A stretch of 64,000 nt of DNA, taken from contig NC_068320.1 of assembly GCF_025860055.1 (NCBI RefSeq), positions 15,893,900-15,957,899 of the forward strand. Direction: 5' to 3'. The DNA is from Xyrauchen texanus. Its lineage: Eukaryota > Chordata > Actinopteri > Cypriniformes > Catostomidae. Made by a program: the position numbers and the translations under genes. Each line of letters starts with the position of its first letter. Positions within the stretch are counted from its first letter, which is position 1. The notes below the pieces were generated by a model, which saw only the letters and a list, made by a program, of their open reading frames with translations, was not told the DNA's origin and ran no database searches. Shown here in pieces: positions 34,665 to 46,525 of this stretch.

Positions 34665-34850
34665 AAGAAATTTTCTGAATGAACTCCCATATTTGCCCCG
34701 CTTAAATACCCGTATGGGGGCGGGGTATGCAAATACTGACTGCCAACTCCCATTGGCCCTTTTCAATAAGATCAGAGGTGAATATCGGCGCTTAAGAGAG
34801 ACCCCTAGTGTCGCTTCTCCGACACAACGTGGAGAGAGCGACAGAAGAGG
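34665..34850 (-). repeat. DIRS 5' inverted terminal repeat
   Basis: It is the inverse of 30288-30470 across about 165 bp, with a small deletion beside GGGGGCGGGG. The outermost 20-25 bp (AGAGCGACAGAAGAGG) are specific to this end and are complemented in the ICR. It presumably carries the promoter of the minus-strand genes. Confidence 0.85.
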
Positions 34851-35012
34851 AAGGAGATGTTAGGCAGAATGACAGCCTCAGTCACCATTTACATTACATT
34901 CATTGAAAAAAGATGCAATGAAAGTGAATGTTGACTGAGACTAGCATACTGCCTAACATCTCGTCAAGTGCTACACAGAAAAAAGAATGTCATGCCATTT
35001 TGAAACAACATA
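34851..35012. repeat. Right part of palindromic MITE next to the DIRS element
   Basis: GGAGATGTTAGGCAGAATGA, then CCTCAGTCACCATT, is inverted about 70 bp later as AATGTTGACTGAG, then TACTGCCTAACATCTC. This makes a hairpin with about 35-bp arms around a loop with TGCAATGAAAGTGAA. No coding capacity. Confidence 0.7.
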
Positions 35013-35295
35013 AGGGTGTGAAAAATTTGACATATCTTGACATTTTTTGCTTGAAGTTCAAGCAAATGCGACTCAAACACAGTTCCTTTTTCATGTCAAC
35101 TTTGAAAATGTGTGCAATAGTTCTATGACAAACAGCTCTTTTTTCAACAGATAGTTTGTATGTATTCTGTTCAGCTTAGGTCTTTAAAGACAAAATAGAT
35201 ATTTATCAAAGCATAGAAAGCAGCAAAGCGAAGCCATTGGTAAAAGGGGAAAAAACAAGGACAACAATGAAATAAGACTGTGAGGAACACAGAGA

Positions 35296-35314
35296 GACAG
35301 AGAGAGAGAGAGAA

Positions 35315-35354
<40 letters not shown>
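35296..35354. repeat. (GA)n microsatellite
   Basis: A GA run with a few AAAG interruptions in its left half. Confidence 0.9.
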
Positions 35355-35357
<3 letters not shown>

Positions 35358-35802
35358 CACTTGCTTTGACACAGAAGTGTGGTGCATATGGCTCAGATTT
35401 CACAGACTCCATCACCAGTGCCTCTGCTGGCACTACATCACATAATGCTTCACAGAAGCAGAGAAAGTGTGAAGGACTGTCTTCTCCCAAGGCTATACTA
35501 CAGAGCGTTTTTATCTATTCCCTCTGGAACAGCTGTGCATTTGTGTGGGTGTTGGTGCATGTGTGTATGTCGAAAAAAGCGAAAGAGATTGGGACACACT
35601 CCTGTTGCCTCAAAAAAGAGATATCACAAAATTCTGCTTTAGTGTCACTGAAATCATTGTTCCCAGTGGTCAATTTAAAAAAATAAATTCAAGGGGGGTG
35701 GTATGGGGGGGCACTTGTGTCAAGGTTTCCAAAAAGTAATCTTTGTGTCCAATTTAGATTCATAAATTTTTGAAAAACTTTATTGCATTTTCTACAATAA
35801 AT

Positions 35803-35862
35803 GCTATTCTAAGATGCAGGTTGCCTCTGTTTTGGCGGGATTAGGGGGACCTACGCAATGTG
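35803..35862 (-). mobile_element. Terminal fragment of the 24412-type Tc1-like element
   Basis: CTATTCTAAGATGCAGGTTG, TGTTTTGGCGGGAT and GGGGACCTACGCAAT correspond to an internal-to-end block of the element at 24412-24954. It stops exactly where a solo LTR begins (35864). Confidence 0.6.
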
Positions 35863-35863
35863 G

Positions 35864-36085
35864 TGTAACCATAAAGTAAAAAGTATGCACGGCCGGCGCT
35901 GAATCAGCTGATCAGCGGAAGAGCGAGATAAAGGGGAGCAGGAGGTGCCAGTTCGCGCGCGAGAGATGCACATGGCAACGCTGCATGTGTTTGTTTGTTT
36001 TTTTAATGGTGAGTTTTAAATTAAACTTTATGTTGACTGTTCTGCCAGTTCCCACCTCCTCCTTGACCATCCTTTAACTGTTACA
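35864..36085 (+). mobile_element. Small LTR retroelement, solo LTR
   Basis: TGTAAC...TGTTACA ends. The sequence GTTGACTGTTCTGCCAGTTC and CCTCCTCCTTGACCATCC near the 3' end matches the LTRs at 316-515 and 47921-48125. GAGATAAAGGGG is shared as well. No internal region follows, so it is a solo LTR. A 5-bp target duplication is not evident (TGTGG left, TTGTC right), possibly because of recombination between elements. Confidence 0.7.
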
Positions 36086-37406
36086 TTGTCAAACTAATAT
36101 CTGATGTTTGTTAAAACTTCATGCTCATTCTTGAGGGTCTAAAGGTTTCCGCTCTGAAAAATAACTACCTACATGTTGGTTTCACACAATGACTTTGATT
36201 TGATGGACAAAAGTGTTTTTAATTATTAATAGTATTTTAAAACAAAATTGTTTCACTGCTTAATTATTTTAAGAAATAACAATAAAAGATTATTCTGCAC
36301 TAGTCTTGCAGTTTTTTTCAGGAATTTCAGCTTTTTAAGAGACCTTTTTTTACTGTCTCCCTCTGGACACCACATGACATTATCTTACTTTAAGCCCCAA
36401 AGTAAATATAAATTTGACTTGAAAATATGATCATCATAGAAGAGGTGTATTCAAGTAAATTCAAGTTTGTGTAAATTGTTTTTTTATTTTGTTTTATTCA
36501 TATATTTTAAAAAAAAATTAGTGCCACGTTTAGGACACATGGCCATAATATGCACCTGTTGCCCACCTGTTTCCCACCTGTTATGTGAAAACTTGCATTA
36601 CATTCAGTGGCGTAACTTTCATGTGAACACTAGGATGGAAAAATCAACCCATCACTAAACTCAGACATACCTGCCAGTGTTTTCAGAAAACCGGAGTCTG
36701 TTCACCGTGGAGAGAGAGCTTGCGTACTCAAGCTTGCCAGATTGGATGATTGTCACCCTTGCAGAATATTTCCAAATTGTACAAGTGTCAAGATTTGATT
36801 GGGGGATTTCACCTATAGAAATCTGGCAACCTTAAACATGAAATCTAATTCTGACTGGCGAATTGCCCTTATTTAAAGTCTGTTATTTATCAAACGTAGA
36901 AAATGTAATATTTTACTTGCATGATTAGTTCTTAGTAATACATGACACAATTAATCAAAAGGGGATGGAAAGGGGAGATGGTAGATTTACAAGGGGGATG
37001 CTTTTTGGTATTTCTTGCAACAAGGGGGATTCCATCCCCTCACATACTCCCTCAACTTGAGCCCTGATGGTTCCTCTCTTAAGATTAATTAAAATGTTTA
37101 TGCATATGCTCTGTAGCCATTCACATACCTCTTGCCTCTTACTATTGAATAATGGAGTAGCAACTTACTAACTGCTTGTGAATGTGTAGTATTGCTTATT
37201 AATTATTTATTGCAGAAAATGTAGTTAGATAATGTGCTCGTTTAGAGGGAACCAATGCCAGATTGCCAGAGAATGAAGCATCATCCTCTGAGATTTGCAG
37301 ATGTTATTTGAACAACAGTTGTTCAGTTGTTTTGGTTGTAAGGGGACTTTGATTGGGTAGAACAGGTGATTTTTCTCTCGCACAATATACACACAAGCGT
37401 CTAACT

Positions 37407-37708
37407 CAGTAGTTCTCAAACTGCAGTCCATTAAGGATTCAAAGGGGTTCAGGAGTTGATTGGCTGATTAATAAATATACTCAAATAAATAAAATAATTA
37501 TAAATGGTAAAAAACACATTGAATTAATTATTTAGGTTAATTTGTAGTAAAATAATAAATAATAGTAATAGTTGTTAAAGTAAATTAATTAGACCTAAAC
37601 ATCATGGATCAGTGGCTTAAGATAGTATTGGTGAAAAGGCGTTGTTAGTTAAAGTATTGTTAAGGTAGTCTTGAACAACCACCTGAAAAAATTTTAGAAC
37701 CACTGATC
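37407..37708. mobile_element. Possible hAT-like MITE
   Basis: The left end TCAGTAGTTCTCAAACTGC and the inverse of the right end, TCAGTGGTTCTAAAATTT, resemble the CAGTGGTTCTCAAA termini of hAT elements. The 300-bp AT-rich body has no coding capacity. An 8-bp target duplication is not recognisable, so the pairing of ends is tentative. Confidence 0.35.
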
Positions 37709-37754
37709 CAATTGGACAGATTTTAGTGCAGAGATTTGAAAAATGAAATTATAT

Positions 37755-38045
37755 TGTGGCAGCGGGGGCGTGGTCAAGCGCCCGTCCGGGAGAGGAAAGC
37801 AGTAAGGGCGCTTACACCTGAGCTAAATTATGCCTAACACCTGTCTCTAATTTCAGTGAGCACGGGGAGAGCGGCATAAAAGGGCAGCCAGAGGGCCTTC
37901 AGGGGAGAGAGTGATGACAAGCTACCCCAGTGCGCTTGTAGTACATTTTGTGTGTTATTGTGAGATTGGAAGAGAAAAGAGCATTAAAGGCTTACCTTGC
38001 AGCGAATACTTGTTTCCTGTCCTCCTTCCTGTGACGGGTGTTACA
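37755..38045 (+). mobile_element. Solo LTR of a second LTR retrotransposon family
   Basis: A 291-bp unit begins TGTGGCAGCGGGGGC and ends GACGGGTGTTACA, flanked on both sides by TATAT (37750-37754 and 38046-38050). This fits a 5-bp target duplication. GGCATAAAAGGGC at about 37873 is a good TATA box, and CATTAAAGGC near 37982 could be a poly(A) signal variant. The flank on the right is a short TA run, so the duplication could be partly chance. Confidence 0.7.
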
Positions 38046-38382
38046 TATATATATAAAAAAAGAGTTCCTGTCTCAGGCAAATAAATGTGCTAGGCAGTAT
38101 GGCGCTATGTAAAAGCCAGTCACTGTAATATAATTTTGGAATGATTTACTCATTAAATCGGACTGATATTCTCTGAGGTCTGGCACCCGTTTCACATCAC
38201 AAGCTTGAGCAAGAAGTGAGAATAGCATCAGCTTAACTACAGCGTAACTGCAGCTGTAGACTTTACTGGGCTTTCAAACTGAAAGCATTTTTACAGAAAA
38301 ATACTGTGAATTTATATCTATAACATTTATTGAGTGTGAGCTGCACTGCAAAAATAGACACGAAGCCGAAACCCCCACTGCA

Positions 38383-38700
38383 CAGCCAAGGCTTACACTG
38401 CCGCTGGACAGGCTGCCTCCACCCTGCATGCCATGGCCCTCCAGCAAGTCCTCCAGGCCAAGGCACTGAAAGAGTTGCACGAGGGTAGTCCTGACCCGGG
38501 ATTGATGCAAGAGCTGCGCTCGGTGACCGACCTTGCCCTACAGGCGACTAAGGTCATGGCGCGGGCTCTCGGGCAGGCATGTCCACCATGGTGGTCCTCC
38601 CCTTTGGTCTGTCCCTGTCACCTCGCATCTTTATGAAAGTCGTAGAGGCAGCCCTTGCCCCTCTAAGGGAAGGGAAGTGGGCATACGCACCCTCAACTTA
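38383..38700 (+). pseudogene. DIRS-like fragment: gag C-terminus joined to RT
   Basis: The translation gives the gag segment QAASTLHAMALQQVLQAKA, then MQELRSVTDLALQATKVMARA, also seen at 56340-56480. It then jumps directly to RT motif B, VVLPFGLSLSPRIFMKVV, and ends at REVGIRTLN just before the YLDD position. It is another gag-RT deletion product, with a junction different from the 4.6 kb copy. No terminal repeats are present. Confidence 0.75.
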
Positions 38701-39295
38701 TGCCACAATTGCACACATATGTTTTATTACTTATACAATTTCAAGACAGAATCGAATTGGTAAATCTTCATCGACACCTAGCCCTAATGGGTATTGATAA
38801 AGAAATGTCAAGAGATCAAACCAATACTGATTGATCAATGATAATCTATATTAATGATAATGTTAAATTATATTTAGTCTTTGGTACACATCTTTGGTTT
38901 TGTGTCATTAAAGGGGTACTTACTAGCCTTACTGATGGTGCTGTGGGGGTCCATTCAGTACAGCAAAAAAGGTTGGGTAACACTGCTGTAGATAACTTGA
39001 ACTAATGTCATTAGTGCTTCTTTTCCTATTACAATCTGTTCTTTAATCATTCCAATAGTTACCATCAATAGCATTTACCTAAAACAAGAACAAAGAGCCC
39101 AGGGATACAAACACCTCCTATCAGATAACAGTCTTTGTTGTGTGAGTGAGTCCTCTGCTAACAGAAAATGTTTTCCCTAATACTTCAACACCATAAACAC
39201 TGTTAGACAAAAATGGAAAAACATAACTCTGATTTGACGTGCAGCACAAAGGGTCGTCTTAAAGTTCCCAGGTGAAAGACTGTCATTGCTAATCA

Positions 39296-39856
39296 TTGGA
39301 GGAAAATGTCTCAAAAATGTTTAGTTTGACAAGCGTATTTCCATTTAATCCTACCAACTCTAACTCTAAGACGACGTACACACTGCAATGTTTTGGGGGA
39401 GTGAATACCCTAAACTATCGTTCTATGTGTGTACAGAATAAGTCTGAGGCACTCAATGTATTCAGCAAAATGTTTATGATTCATATACCGATAACCATAG
39501 CAACACTTTGTCTTATGGCTGTAAACAAGAAACATGAATGGCAACATTTTTATCTGTTTGTTGTTAGCTATTTTGACAAAAGAAATATTAGCATGCAGAG
39601 ATGTATTCAAATTCACCAATGTTTAGTAAACCTAGGTCGACAGAGGCGCTGCATTTTGTTTATGCCCTCTAAGCTTCTGATTTTAAAAGCATGCTCTCTT
39701 TGGACTGTAATGAATGGGATCCTAAACTGCAGTGCTATGCAACCACAAATAGCCCAAGTGTTTTTAAACAACTACACACGTTTCGATGATTCCAACACCA
39801 CTCTTCCACTAAATTTCCCTTTTCTTTATATTATTAATTCTGTGGTTGAACTTTGA
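39296..39856 (+). other. 186-codon open frame, unrecognised
   Basis: An unusually long open frame for this AT-rich stretch, without known motifs, repeats or supporting splice sites. The translation has scattered hydrophobic segments (IPITIATLCLMAV; FPFLYIINSVV) but no convincing domain. The surrounding DNA may be an old repeat. I would not call it a gene. Confidence 0.15.
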
Positions 39857-42693
39857 GTTTCAGTAAAGTCTGCTGCTTGTGCACCTCTGTTGACAGAAAG
39901 ACACATTTTTGCCCCATACCACTGCTTGTGAATTACCAGTTTCTGTACAAATTACATTTTCTTCCTATCAAAGAGGGTAACTGCATTAACAGCGTTTAAT
40001 TGTGAGAATAAAGCTGCAAGTAGCATTCATATCCTCCTTTTCTCTGTCCGTTTATGCCTAATTCTTTCTCTCTCTCGTTTGGTTGCTATCTCACTGAAGA
40101 GCTTTATATGACTCCTCTTTTCAATTTTCCCTGTAACGTGAGAATGATGGAGAGTGGTTTATTCATTATACACATTAACGCACATTTTCTTTTACCGACT
40201 GAGATGCCACTTTATCAAGTGTAATACTTGGACAGACACTGGGTGGGTATTAAAAATAAGAGGATTTTTGCCTTTTAAGAAATGCATTCAAATCAAACTA
40301 GTCAGAGGTACCCATAGTGAAAAAATATCACACATGAGATATCTTTAATACTTCAGTTGTTTCTCCTGGACAGCAATTTGATTATTCTACAGTTTCAGAA
40401 GAGAGCTCATCAGTGTCTCATATTGTGCTCAGATTTGCCAAGACACTGAAGTCTGCAATTTAGAGTCAGGAATTTCAACAGGAACTCAAAAATGAATCAC
40501 CAGTTTTCAAAGAACAAATTATCTGAGCAATGCTATTCAAAGGAAATTTTGTAACTTACTTCATGTCAATGAATTCCTAATTTTTCATTTTGATTATCCC
40601 CTAAGGGATTTTAGAAGAAACATCTGAGACAATGTTAATCCATAAAAGAAACATAACATAGATCTCGTCACATCTCTTGCAACCTATTTTAAAGGCATGG
40701 CTGGTCACCAGTAAATGTTGTATTTTAATGCTTGTTCCCATGGGATGGTGATGTCCCCACAAGGCTTTCTAACTAGCTTAACCAGCAAAACTTCCTTGGT
40801 CAACCAGCTTTACTAGCTTCGCTGGTGATCATCATGGCTATGGAGATAAACTTGCTAGACCAGCACTAATTCATGCTGGTCCTTTCAGTGGCTTTCTCTC
40901 TCTCTCTCTCTTATTGTGTGAAAGGCAGATAACTAAGGGGCTGAAATATGTCCCTCCTTAATACCAACCCCTTTGTTCTCCATCCAAATTTGGCTTCTGA
41001 TTCAGGGACCATATTTTCCGGACAGTATTTCCAAAAGCCTGAGACTAAATAAATATGGCTAATGACATTTGACTTTTTAAACATTGGAATCGGAGAAAAT
41101 TAGAAAGTGTTTAAGCCCATGCTCGCACTGCAGGTTCTAATATGTCTGTTCATTCACAAAAAAATAAAATAAAATAAAAGCCTGAAATAGCCTGAGGGAA
41201 CTGGAGCTTTTCCTCTGGGTACATAGAAATAAACTGTTCCTCAGAGCTACCCTAAGATCAATAAAGATCCTAGTTAAATTATAAGGTGAAAAGCTGATAT
41301 GATATTCAATAGTTTATTAGGTAAACTCTTTCTCTTGAAATAATATAAATTCTACAAACAAGTCTGTTAAACTGTAAAGTAATTATCAACTTATTTTAAC
41401 AAAAAATAGGTACTAGCAAATGTTTAAAGAAGCCATTTAAGAAAGTTAAACAAATTCCTTTAGGGTAACACAGATGTGGCAAAACTTTCCACAAGTTGTA
41501 GGCCTAATGGAAGTTGGAAAAGCTGTAATATCTGCTTGTTTTAGGGTGACAACACGTCCTTTCCCTCGAAGGGTTCTTAAAAAAATCAGACTGGGATTTC
41601 TAAATTGCCAAAAATGCCCTGGATTTGCCTATTTTCCTATTGAAGTGTTCGCTGTAGTCACACATAAATACGTGTCATACATAGCCAGGCAAGTGACTGT
41701 GGAGAAAAAGGCACTTTTTAATGAAAACCTTCACCGTACATGAAACAAGTAACTCTGAACGAACACTTTGATGTTTGCAATAAATATCTCAGAAAATTAT
41801 TTTTGTAACTTACCTCAGTTTCAGTGACCTTGCTTACATTCAGCTGATCTGTTCACCACTAAAATTTGTTAGAGGGGTACTGTTTGATATACTGTACATA
41901 ACTCGTTCTGGCTTTAAAAAAAATCCAGAATTTAAATACATAAATAATTACATGTGTAGGACTTGTAATTGAATCAGTGATTAAATGGCTAATGTTTATT
42001 CACTGAAATGAGATGATTTTCTATTAAGTCAGTACGCGTATCGGAATGTTTGGGCAAAGCAATATGGCAGCACAATGGCTTCACTGTTAAGATGTCATCA
42101 GCAATCCAGTTCTATATATATAGAGTATATGAGTGTGTATGAGTGTATGTAACCCATGTTGTGTTCTACGGAAAAAGAAGACTAAAAAAGAAAATGAATT
42201 TAATCAAGTCATTTAACTCATGACTTTATTAAAATTTTAGTTTGAACTATCTATTGTAAAACACATTATTTTATGCCTGTAAAACAATACATATTAAGCT
42301 TTTGAGCAGCTCTGGAAAGTCAACAAAAATGCCAGTTGTTAGTTGAGGTGTCAGCTTGACACCTAAATATGTCTAGATCTAGCTGTGGGAGGATCCTGAC
42401 AGCATACTTTGGGACTATGTCCAAAATCACTTGTCACTATTTAGCTGTTGATGTATTTTGACTAACTGAAGTATGCTTGAGTATACCAACTGACATCACA
42501 ACCACTCACATAGATAAAAGATTCCTTCAAACACACATGCTCACTCACACATATTCTGAGAAATAACAGAGGTGGGGAACCCAATTAGTAGTTAGTGGGC
42601 TGCCGCTGAGATGCTGCTGACACACAAACACACAGAGAATGAATGGCTGCCCATCTGCTGTTGACTTTGACAAGTTCATTACATTTCCCATTT

Positions 42694-42892
<199 letters not shown>

Positions 42893-43014
42893 CTACTCTT
42901 ATGCCGTTTTACTTGTATGTTTACTTTTTATTTTATATTGTTTCTTGTAGAATGTTTTTTCTCATGCTGGATACTGGCATTCTGTATAATCTTCACAAGT
43001 TAAATTTATGCAAT

Positions 43015-43250
43015 GCAATTCAGTTCAATATAATTTATTTGTAAAGCACTCTCAACAATACATGTTGTTCCATAGCAGCTTTACAAAGTGTAATACTTAA
43101 GAAACGCTACACTGAGTAGCAAGGAAAAACTTCCCAAGATAAAGTAGTTAAGGGAACAATCTTGGTAGGATCAAAGACTCCGGTTAGAGATAAGAGGTTG
43201 TTTCTGTTCAAGGTTTTCAAGGCTTAATACACTGTTAAAAAGCAGTACAT
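43015..43250 (-). mobile_element. L2/CR1-type LINE 3' end, truncated copy
   Basis: On the minus strand GTAAAGCTGCTATGGAACAA, then GTGCTTTACAAATAAATTA, matches the 3' end of the LINE at 48536 (AAGCTGCTTTGAAACAATGT, AAAGCGTTATACA). The tail (TTGAACTGAATTGCA) fits the short simple 3' repeats of this clade. Only about 235 bp are present. Confidence 0.6.
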
Positions 43251-43362
43251 TTCCATTCTGATGAGCCATTATTCAATAAACTCTTCTCATTTCTTGTCTT
43301 CAATTTATCCCCTGCCTCCTGCTCTTCCCCTGCATCTGCCTCTGTCTATTCAATATTGCCTG

Positions 43363-43364
<2 letters not shown>

Positions 43365-43408
<44 letters not shown>
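43365..43408. repeat. (GA)n microsatellite
   Basis: An uninterrupted GA run of about 42 bp. Confidence 0.9.
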
Positions 43409-43409
<1 letters not shown>

Positions 43410-43933
43410 GAGATCTAAACATGGTATCTAAACATGGATCTGAGACACAGAAGGTTTGATCACCAGGCTCCTGTTTCCAAGTTACAATCATCTCCCCTGA
43501 CATTCCCTGTACACTGCTGAGCTAAAGGAAAATTCAGACATGTATGCTCTGTCTCATACCAGTTCATTAATTCACTAATGCTCCCAATCTTTAGCAGTTC
43601 CCCTTCAACCTGTCTAATTATATAAGGCTTGAAGCTCATGATTTATTAAAATAATGTGACCCCACAAACACTTCCAGAACAATCCACACTAGCCACCCAT
43701 ATGAGCTCAATACAGTGCATTCCACCCCTTCACCCGATTAATGTGCTTTTTAGTTAGCTTGGAAATATCAATAACAGACTTCAACTCGCCTGTAAAAGTG
43801 TAGAAAACAGTGGTCTGTTTCAAGCCAACTTCAGCACATATGAATTAAGCAGGGAATTTGGCTGTGCTTTTGATAAGGGAAAGAAAAGAAGAAAAATATG
43901 CCATGTTAATGAGAAGCGGAGAGTTGTTCTTAC

Positions 43934-44165
43934 CTCTTTCTGTGTGTCTTTCTTTTTTGTGGAGTCAGTTTTCCTGATGTTACAGCATGTTGAATGAGAC
44001 TCTCCTTTAGCGCTGATAGAGTACACTACACACACACGTACACACTCATCTTACTGTTCCAGTGAGTGAGCAGTCACAGACTGTCATCTGAGAGAGATGA
44101 TGAGCGGAGGTAAAGAGGAGGAGAGGAAACACGTACTTCTGCACTCTACCTTGCATGTGCTCGGT
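43934..44165 (-). promoter_or_regulatory. Candidate non-coding first exon / promoter region (shisal1?)
   Basis: On the minus strand a near-ideal donor, AAAGAG|GTAAGA, follows 43934. The upstream 230 bp are less AT-rich than the surroundings and contain a purine-rich leader-like stretch but no long frame. The acceptor at 22160 needs such an upstream exon on this strand. No TATA box or start site can be fixed. The link is an inference from position, strand and splice-site quality. Confidence 0.3.
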
Positions 44166-44872
44166 CGAGGCACTTAAACTGCATGCAGACTGAGTGTGTA
44201 AGTGAGAGAGAGAGAGAGACGGAGAGATAATTGGAGGGAGAGGGTGTGCGTGTGTATGAAAATGCAGTGTGTTCATAGTGTCTGACAAAAGTGTGTTAAA
44301 TCTGACAAAACATCCCTTTGTTTTTCAGGAAAAAACATGTTGATACATAATATCACACATTCATACAATTGATGCATTTAAGTTTGAAAAATGCCCAATG
44401 TTTTCTTTTCAGGGAATTCAAGGGTTAGGTGTTGGCTTAGGGTTAGTCTATAGTAATTATATTTTATATAAAGGCTTTATATGAAAACAGTCTAGAAGTT
44501 CATTGAATGAAGTTCATTTAGATTAGCTACTAAATGTGTGACTGGTTTTGCCAACATTTTGGCAACCAAATGTTCCCACAAAGACAGTGAAACCTGAAAT
44601 CGCCTAAATTGTGGGGACAATCCAACGTTCCCTGCATGAGAAAGACATCATAATTACATAAAAACTAAATATAAATGAAAATTTTAAAATGCAAAAAGGT
44701 TAAGTTTAGAGGTAGGGTTAAGGGATAGAGATTATAATTAGCTCAGTATAAAAAACATACATACAAAGCCCCTTCCATAGAAAAACAAACAGGTGTGTGT
44801 GTGCGTGTGTATACCTTTAGTGTGTGTGTGTGACAAATGTGTTTGTGAGTGGGATATTGCTGTTGAATTTGT

Positions 44873-44899
44873 ACGTGTGTGTGTGTGTGTGTGTGTGTG
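44873..44899. repeat. (GT)n microsatellite
   Basis: A pure GT run. Neighbouring 44790-44835 also has short GT tracts. Confidence 0.85.
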
Positions 44900-45042
44900 A
44901 GTGGGTGTGCTCTGCCAACATTTGTTGCAGTATCTGGATATATTCCAACAGTTGAAGGCACAAGGTCAGTATTGGCTCACTAATGAGGGATGGTCTGGGT
45001 GGGATTCTGACAGCTGGCTTGAGCTCAATCAACCAGTCTCTC

Positions 45043-45045
45043 TTG

Positions 45046-45075
<30 letters not shown>
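45043..45075. repeat. (CT)n microsatellite
   Basis: A CT run of about 32 bp. Confidence 0.85.
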
Positions 45076-45076
<1 letters not shown>

Positions 45077-45807
45077 TAATGTAGTTCAGACAAGTGGGCT
45101 TCCATGGATAAGCATCGCTCCCTCCTAATAGAAAAATGAGTGAGAGAGAAAAACAGACAGATCCAGGCAGACAGATGGACAGAGACCCCATTTACACCTG
45201 GTATTAAGATCCATCCTGGGTGGTCCATTCAGAGGACAGCTACATAGTGGTACAAAGAGGGTGCAAAACTTATTGTAATCCAATCACTCAAACCATTCGA
45301 AAGTAGTCAGGATAGTCTGGGCAGCTGTTATCTAAACAAGCGGCATACAGCTCATATCTACTTGAATGGGGAAAGACTGAAAACAGTTGGTCATTACGAT
45401 CTAAGAACAGTATTTAAAATCAGCAAGACAACAATGGTATCATAAATTGTACTTCTTTATCTCAGATCACGCTAAAAAAAACGATATTTTGTTTCAAGCT
45501 GGTTCAGCTAATGTGCATGTGTGTTCTCGAGTTGATTGACAGGCGATCTCCGAGTTGATTGACAGGCGATCTCTGTACCTAAAAGCTAATTGGCTGTACC
45601 TATTTCCTTTTCTACAAACATTGGGCATTGCAATTTCTTCCATTTTTTAAATAGAACTGGTCTGTCTCTGCTAAATAGTCTTAGTTCATACTTCCAACTT
45701 AACCCAGTAATAAAACAATCATCAAAGATCAACATTCTATCCCTTCAGTTAGAAATCAGCGACTCATTAATTCTGCTTGATCTCTGTATGAAGCTAGAAT
45801 ACATAAA

Positions 45808-46525
45808 AAAGCTTAAAGGAATATTCCAGAAAAGGAAGATGAGTTGAAATACTTTTTGTAGTAATCAAATTATATGACTGAATACCATATTTATATGTAT
45901 TTCAAATCGTCCTCCTTTTCTTAAAAAAAGCAAAAATCTGGGTTACAGTGAGGTACTTACAATGAAAGTGAATGGGACAATTTTTGAAAGGTTTACGTTT
46001 ACATTTATGCATTTGGCAGACACTTTTATCCAAAGCAACTTACAGTGCAGTTATTACAGGGACAATCCCCCCAGAGCAACCTGGAGTTAAGTGCCTTGCT
46101 CAAGGGCCCAACAGTGGCATCTTGGTGGTGCTGGGGCTTGAACCCCCAACCTTCTGGTCAGTAACCCTGAGCCTCAACCACTGAGCCACCACTGCCTCGG
46201 TTTAAACCGTAAATTGATAAATTTGATAAATTTTTTTCTTTTTTTCTTTTAAACCTTGGGTATTATTTGAGCTGTAAAGTTGTTTATATCATAATTTTTT
46301 ATAGTTTTAGGGTTTGATGACATTACATCATCATGGTAACAAAGTTGTAAAACTGGCTGTAACTTAACACAGAGAAGGTTTGAAAGTGTGTTGAAAGGAT
46401 ACATGTTTACACATATATCCTTTATGTTTTGTGGCTATAATTTTGAAATTATAAATTTTGAGTATTTTAATGTAAATGTTTTTTAATTCCCATTCACTTC
46501 CATTGTAAATGCCTCACTGTAACCC
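45808..46525. mobile_element. MITE-like repeat carrying a SINE (copy 1)
   Basis: It begins TTAAAGGAATATTCCAGAAA and ends around TGCCTCACTGTAACCCA. Internal phrases GGGTTACAGTGAGGTACTTA and CATTCACTTCCATTGTAAAT are inverted versions of each other. The copy at 61838-62405 is the same family in the opposite direction. It is split at 45996 by a SINE with a GGTTTA duplication. No coding capacity. Confidence 0.7.
45996..46198 (-). mobile_element. tRNA-derived SINE (HAmo-like), copy 2
   Basis: On the minus strand the tRNA-like head is well kept, with an A-box-like GTGGCTCAGTGG and a B-box-like GGTTCAAGCC. The body and LINE-type tail are as in copy 1. The target duplication GGTTTA is at 45990-45995 and 46199-46204. 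It is the best preserved copy in the window and is nested inside a MITE-like repeat. Confidence 0.85.

Larger units (their letters stand above)
30241..34850 (-). mobile_element. DIRS-like retrotransposon, 4.6 kb copy with coding domains
   Basis: On the minus strand the order is 5' inverted repeat (34850-34665), truncated gag, RT, RNase H, tyrosine recombinase, 3' untranslated region (31389-30626), internal complementary region (30625-30517) and 3' inverted repeat (30470-30241). These are the defining parts of the DIRS order (YR instead of integrase, split inverted repeats). No target duplication is seen, as expected for YR integration. Defects: loss of the gag N-terminal Cys/His block, a gag-RT deletion at about 33813, a frameshift at about 32988, and a TAA in the recombinase at 31794-31792. 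Similarity of the two ITRs suggests a fairly young insertion. Confidence 0.92.

Noticed and set aside
35184..35490. Leu/Ser-repeat frames resembling membrane segments
   Set aside because: They come from the (GA)n microsatellite.
38930..38998. Right hAT-like terminus (GGTTGGGTAACACTGCTG) as partner of 37407
   Set aside because: The closer end at 37708 pairs better. The alternative would enclose a solo LTR and a DIRS fragment and cannot be supported without other copies.
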